NCBI RefSeq assembly: GCF_963662805.1 | Contig: NZ_OY759862.1 | Span: forward strand, 372,001 to 436,000 | Direction: 5' to 3' | Source: an uncultured Cohaesibacter sp. | Lineage (GTDB): Bacteria; Pseudomonadota; Alphaproteobacteria; Rhizobiales; Cohaesibacteraceae | DNA: 64,000 nt | Shown: positions 60,059-64,000 of the stretch, one piece after another | Numbering within the stretch: position 1 is the stretch's first letter | How the letters are laid out: each line of letters opens with the position of its first letter | Notes under the pieces: model-generated | Told to the model about the DNA's origin: nothing | Database searches by the model: none | The model's input: only the letters and a program-made list of their open reading frames with translations | Program-made: the position numbers and the translations under genes

Positions 60059-60416
60059 CTGCCGTTTCTTGCTGATACTGGAAGCCGGAAGCAACCTTCA
60101 GAAACAGATCTTGGGCTGTTTGAAAAGCCTAGAATTTGTTGTTGGGGAGCCTGTCTGTGCTTGGGCCGAGGAAGCCCCACCCATTGAGCCAACGAAGTAA
60201 CCCACACCCAAATTCCTCAACCCTTTCACAAAACACTGCCACAGATTACGCTAAGCTAGGTGCAGCTTCATGATTCGTGGTTGTCCCTGACTTTGGCGAA
60301 ATTTGGGCCGTGGCCCTGGCCAATCCGAACCCTCGATCTGCAGAGCCAAATGCCTGCAGGTCCTAATGCTTGAGAATGGACCTGCTGGAATGGCTGGTAT
60401 GAGTGGAGTTGAGCAC

Positions 60417-62498
60417 ATGCAAAGGCTGGGCGCTGTATTTATTGCCGTTTGTATGGTCGCCATATCCACGTCCGTCGGTGCCCTCCTTCACTACAATTTT
60501 GATCTATCGATTCCCGAAGCTGCACCCATATCCTTCGGGATCCTTCTGACCCTGCTGTTGATCCACTATCAGATCTCCCGTGTGAGGGATCGGGTCATGA
60601 TCGATGAGCAGATGGACGACCTCACGCGCCTGAAACTTGGCCTGACCAAGGAATTGCAGGATGTGCGCGAAATCGCCAAACAGCTCGATGATGATGTCGC
60701 GACACGCATGCGGCAGGAAGTCGAGCCGATTCTGGCCGAACTTGATGTCATCGGCACATTGGTCAAGCAATTGGCCGAAAGCTGCGCCGAACTCGACGAG
60801 CGCGTCAATGTGGGCGAAGGTCAGGTGGACGATGTGCGCGAGCAACTCGCCTCGGCGACGAACACGGTCAGGGAACTGGAACAGCTGTTGAGGGCCAATG
60901 CGCGAGCGCTGGCATCCCGCACCGCTCGGGTCGAAAGCAGTCTGCGCGAAGATAACCCGCCGCGCATTGCCCAGCCCGAACCGCGCTGGGCACCCGAACC
61001 CCAGTCCTACGAGACGTCTTTTGAGCGGCCTTATGAGGATGCCAGACAACCCTCACACTATGACGACGAGCCGCAGAGCGACTATGTCGAGGATCGTCCT
61101 GCACGGGAAAGCGCGCAAGCTGACGCGCGTACGACGGAGCTCGTTGAGCGGCAACAGGAACGCCGCCCGCAGATCAGCGAAGAAGACGAGGCGGAGGTCA
61201 GACGGGCCCTTGCTCTTGGCAAGATCGAGCTGTTCATGCAGCCGATTGTCACCCTGCCCATGCGCAAGCCGCAATATTATGAGGCACTCTCCCGCCTCAA
61301 GACAGAGGATGGCGGGCTGATCACGCCGGATGTCTTCCTTCCGGTTTGCCGGCAGGGCAATTTCATGCCGATGCTCGACCGTATGGCGATGAACGAGGCC
61401 TTCCGCCTCCTGCGCCGTCTGACGGATCGCGGCCGGGCGGTCGATATCTTCTGCAATCTCTCGATCCAGAGTCTAGGCGATAGCGACTTCTTCGCGCTGA
61501 TGCGGGACCTGTTCGAGCAGAATAGGGATCTGGCCGAGCATGTGATCCTTGAGTTCAAGCAGGCCGACATCCGCAATTTCGGCATCCTTGAGGATGAAAC
61601 CCTTCAGTTGCTGCGCTCCATGGGCTTCCGTTTCTCAGTCGATCAGATCACCAATCTCGGCACCGATTTCGACGAGTTCGCCCGCAAGGGCATCCGCTTC
61701 GCCAAGGTGGCGGCTCCCATCCTGACCAACAAGGATGCTGGGCGCGGCCTTGATATCCACCCGGCCGACTTCTCTCGCGTGCTGTCGCGCAAGGGCATCG
61801 ATCTCATTGTGACCCACGTGTCCAACGAGAGCCTTCTGGTCAGCCTCGTCGAGTTCAATGTGCACCTTGCTCAGGGTGATCACTTTGCCCCTGCCAAGGC
61901 GCTCAAGAGCGCGGGTGGTTCAGGGCAGGGGGGCGTGTCGTCGGGCTCGTCCGGGGCGGAACGCATCGGGGGCAGCGCACAGTTGGCTGTCTCACGCAAT
62001 GATGCCCGCTCGTCACAAGCCCGCCAGACCTCAACGGCGGCGCCGGAACAGGCGACCTATCAGAACGGAGCGCCAACCGCCAGCAACGGCTCGGGCGCGG
62101 CCAATCGCAATCTGGGGGACAATCCGCGCATCGCTCAGGCCTTGCGGGCCATGGCAGCAGAAGAGGGCGAGGACAGCGAGACCCGCAACCAGTTCCGGGC
62201 GGTGCTGGCCGAGGCCGCAGGCCTCATGGATACGCCCGACAGCCGGACCAACGCACGCATTGCCGCCGCCGAGCAGGCACAACGCGGTGCGCCACGTGCC
62301 CCGGAAGTCTCGGCCCGCCTTTCGGATCGCCTTCCGGCTTCCGAGGATTTCGGCCTCAGGACCGGTACCGAACGCGGTCAGTTCATTGACCTCAGCGAAC
62401 CCGCACCACGTCCGCAAGGGGCCGCCAATCGTCGCCGGTCTGCGGGTGGCGATGGCGCTGGCAACGATCCCATGCGCTTTGAGCGTCTCATCCGATAG
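60417..62498 (+). CDS. Membrane-anchored EAL-domain protein, degenerate active site
   Basis: A 693-aa protein with two N-terminal transmembrane segments ('AVFIAVCMVAISTSVGAL', 'PISFGILLTLLLIHYQI'), a coiled-coil stretch (about residues 75-180), a charged low-complexity linker, and an EAL domain from about residue 300 to 530. The EAL motif itself is intact ('YYEALSRLK'), with Asn in 'IFCNLSI' and Glu in 'VILEFKQAD'. Other metal-binding residues are lost: the DDFGTG region is 'VDQITNLGTDF'. The C-terminal ~160 residues are Ser/Gly/Ala-rich and probably disordered. It may act as a c-di-GMP or protein-binding receptor rather than a phosphodiesterase. The start is set at ATG 60417 (GGAG eight bases upstream). 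Confidence 0.88.
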   Translation: MQRLGAVFIAVCMVAISTSVGALLHYNFDLSIPEAAPISFGILLTLLLIHYQISRVRDRVMIDEQMDDLTRLKLGLTKELQDVREIAKQLDDDVATRMRQEVEPILAELDVIGTLVKQLAESCAELDERVNVGEGQVDDVREQLASATNTVRELEQLLRANARALASRTARVESSLREDNPPRIAQPEPRWAPEPQSYETSFERPYEDARQPSHYDDEPQSDYVEDRPARESAQADARTTELVERQQERRPQISEEDEAEVRRALALGKIELFMQPIVTLPMRKPQYYEALSRLKTEDGGLITPDVFLPVCRQGNFMPMLDRMAMNEAFRLLRRLTDRGRAVDIFCNLSIQSLGDSDFFALMRDLFEQNRDLAEHVILEFKQADIRNFGILEDETLQLLRSMGFRFSVDQITNLGTDFDEFARKGIRFAKVAAPILTNKDAGRGLDIHPADFSRVLSRKGIDLIVTHVSNESLLVSLVEFNVHLAQGDHFAPAKALKSAGGSGQGGVSSGSSGAERIGGSAQLAVSRNDARSSQARQTSTAAPEQATYQNGAPTASNGSGAANRNLGDNPRIAQALRAMAAEEGEDSETRNQFRAVLAEAAGLMDTPDSRTNARIAAAEQAQRGAPRAPEVSARLSDRLPASEDFGLRTGTERGQFIDLSEPAPRPQGAANRRRSAGGDGAGNDPMRFERLIR

Positions 62499-62653
62499 GC
62501 TTACGGAAACCGTCGTAACTGTCTGTGCCTAGCGGCGGCCTGCCTCTTGACCTTCATGATTTGACAGGGGACAAAGGGCAATCCGCAGCGTGGCGCAAGA
62601 CTGCGTGCTGCGATCCCGTCTGTCTGATACTCTCTGCTCGAAAAGGGTCCGCC

Positions 62654-63511
62654 ATGTCATCCCGCATCTCAGGCCTCTCCGCCATCGCTCCCAACTACAA
62701 GGGCGCCCTGTGCGACATCTGGGGTGTCCTGCACAATGGCGTGGCCTACTTTGACGATGCCGCTGTTGCGCTCCAGAACTTCCGCAAGCAGTCCGGCCCG
62801 GTGATTCTGGTCACCAACGCTCCGCGCCCGAACGGCCCGATCAAGGCCCAGCTCGAGCGCCTCGGCGTTCCGTCCGACAGCTATGACGATGTGGTGACTT
62901 CGGGCGATGTGACCCGCAGTGCGCTGATCGCCACCGGCAAGACCAAATTGCTGCATCTGGGCCCGGAGCGCGACCTGTCTCTCTATGATGATCTCGATGT
63001 GGTACTCGTTGGAGAGGAAGAAGCCGAAATGGTCTGTTGCACCGGCCTGCTGAATGAGTTTGAGGAAACACCTGACGACTACGATGATATCCTGCAGTCG
63101 ATTGCCCGGCGCAACCTGCCGTTCATCTGCGCCAACCCAGACCGGGTCGTGCAGAAGGGGGAGAGGATGTTCTTCTGTGCTGGCGCCCTGTCGGATCGAT
63201 TTGAAGCCTTTGGCGGCGAAACCACGCTGGTCGGCAAGCCGCAGGCTCCGATCTACGAGGCCTCGCTTGCTGCGCTTGATGCCGCCAACGGCAGTCCGCT
63301 AGACAAGTCCGACGTGCTGATCATCGGGGATTCCCTGCCCACGGACATGCGCGGCGGCCATTATCAGAAGATTGACTCCCTGTTCATCACCTCTGGAATT
63401 CATGTTGCCGATTTCGGTCCAGCCGAGGCCCCGGACGATGCCAAGGTCAATCTGCGCCTCACCCATGAGGATGTCGAAACTGTTGCCTATATGCCGTTTC
63501 TGGGCTGGTAG
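62654..63511 (+). CDS. HAD-superfamily hydrolase, class IIA (TIGR01459-like)
   Basis: A 285-aa HAD phosphatase. Motif I is 'GALCDIWGVLHNG' (Asp nucleophile), followed by 'ILVTNAPRPN' (motif II), 'LVGKPQAPIY' with the conserved Lys, and 'VLIIGDSLPTDMRGG' (motif IV, DxxxxD). These match the alphaproteobacterial class IIA family related to NagD. The substrate is unknown. The ATG at 62654 follows an AAGGG element. Confidence 0.92.
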   Translation: MSSRISGLSAIAPNYKGALCDIWGVLHNGVAYFDDAAVALQNFRKQSGPVILVTNAPRPNGPIKAQLERLGVPSDSYDDVVTSGDVTRSALIATGKTKLLHLGPERDLSLYDDLDVVLVGEEEAEMVCCTGLLNEFEETPDDYDDILQSIARRNLPFICANPDRVVQKGERMFFCAGALSDRFEAFGGETTLVGKPQAPIYEASLAALDAANGSPLDKSDVLIIGDSLPTDMRGGHYQKIDSLFITSGIHVADFGPAEAPDDAKVNLRLTHEDVETVAYMPFLGW

Positions 63512-63682
63512 GCGGGCAAGGTAGACGTCGGTTGATCGGGTGGGGCGACCCTTGTTCATCGTCGCACCTGACCTTACATCTGTTGGAACAATGATCTTGC
63601 GCCGATTGTCATTGATCGTGAAAGCGCGCCCCGGGCCTTTCCGAAACAGCGCCTTTAGAGAAGTCCCCAAAGGGAGGCAGTC

Positions 63683-64000
63683 TTGTCCATCCATCACCTA
63701 GAAACCCGCACCCTTGTCATGCTGTCCGGTTCCGAAGCCGAGCCGCTACTGCAGCGCCTGATCACCACAGATCTGGATGATGTGTCGGTCGGGACGGCTG
63801 GCTATGGGGCGTTGTTGACGCCGCAGGGCAAGATCATCATGGATTTCATCGTGACCAGAAAAGCCGATGGCTTCCTCTTTGACCTTGCGACGGAAGCCGC
63901 AGACGAGTTCGTCAAGAAGATGACCCTCTATCGCATGCGCTCGGATGTCACGATTGAAAAGCCCGATGCTGCGGTGGGATTGACTTTTTCGGAGCAGCCC
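63683..64000 (+). CDS. ygfZ: YgfZ/GcvT-like folate-binding protein, 3' end outside the window
   Basis: The frame from a TTG at 63683 to the end of the window gives 106 residues. The text 'LLQRLITTDLDDV', 'GYGALLTPQGKIIMDFIV' and 'DEFVKKMTLYRMRSDVTIEK' matches YgfZ, a folate-binding protein that helps assemble or repair Fe-S enzymes. The TTG start is chosen because GGGAGG lies five bases upstream and the first residues 'LSIHHLETRTLVMLSG' fit the family; an ATG at 63719 lies too far inside. The gene continues past the window. Confidence 0.88.
   Translation, partial: MSIHHLETRTLVMLSGSEAEPLLQRLITTDLDDVSVGTAGYGALLTPQGKIIMDFIVTRKADGFLFDLATEAADEFVKKMTLYRMRSDVTIEKPDAAVGLTFSEQP

Larger units (their letters stand above)
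59681..60416. other. Intergenic region containing a candidate small RNA gene
   Basis: About 735 bp between the radical SAM and EAL genes. From 59825 to 60058 it holds a consensus promoter, four consecutive hairpins and a T-run, listed separately. The rest (60059-60416) is the leader of the EAL gene; no further structure was recognised. The minus-strand frame at 59938-60207 runs through all the hairpins and is rejected. Confidence 0.6.

Noticed and set aside
59938..60207. 89-codon minus-strand frame
   Set aside because: It runs across all four hairpins and the terminator of the candidate small RNA and has no protein-like features.
1..64000. CRISPR arrays, IS elements, prophage or integron structures
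   Set aside because: No regularly spaced repeats, transposase, integrase or phage genes were found on either strand.

Overview
The window reads as one stretch of chromosome from an alphaproteobacterium, most probably of the order Hyphomicrobiales (Rhizobiales). The grounds are a CcrM-type GANTC methylase with its C-terminal extension, a Rhizobiales-type porin, a DUF1127 mini-protein, a LMW-PTP-type ArsC, MeaB, pyruvate phosphate dikinase and alphaproteobacterial families such as DUF3422 and the TIGR01459-type HAD protein. A marine, Cohaesibacter-like genus is a guess from overall impression only. No rRNA, tRNA, CRISPR array, IS element or prophage was recognised. The window cuts one gene at each end: a GNAT acetyltransferase at the left and a YgfZ-like protein at the right.

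Layout. 0-12.6 kb: GNAT fragment, ccrM, DUF721 protein, a secreted SH3 protein, the peroxide-responsive ohrR-ohr pair with clear palindromic operators, a DsbA-like oxidoreductase, smc, a SAM methyltransferase, a GST, a Nudix hydrolase and an unknown protein. 12.8-22.3 kb: a major porin, then an envelope and translation block on the minus strand (lipoprotein, lspA, ileS, ribF, lipoprotein) with an amidase gene in the opposite direction between ileS and ribF. 22.5-30.1 kb: MATE exporter, DJ-1/PfpI protein, MaoC hydratase, an isolated cheY-cheZ pair, a glycosyltransferase-like protein and an unknown membrane-anchored protein. 30.3-40.5 kb: ETF-ubiquinone oxidoreductase with a duplicated 3' end, uracil-DNA glycosylase, a cell-wall hydrolase, meaB, a LysE-type exporter and ppdK. 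40.9-50.2 kb: arsR-arsC, DUF3422, a cysteine-rich secreted mini-protein, ispE, a TPR protein, a polyprenyl synthase, DUF2007 and a TrmN6-like methyltransferase. 50.2-64 kb: DUF2235 hydrolase, an M20/Gfo-Idh overlapping pair, S49 peptidase, AEC transporter, divergent LysR/DUF1127, clpP, a PA0069-type radical SAM protein, a strong candidate small RNA gene, a degenerate EAL protein, a HAD phosphatase and the start of ygfZ.

Most genes are housekeeping or envelope functions in short transcription units, and many convergent gene pairs are separated by visible hairpin terminators. The observations most worth following are: a promoter-to-terminator small RNA gene near 59.86-60.06 kb with four tandem hairpins; the 81-bp duplication of the etf-QO 3' end, whose differences are mostly synonymous; a secreted mini-protein with a knottin-like cysteine framework; and a CheZ with two CheY-binding-like tail motifs.
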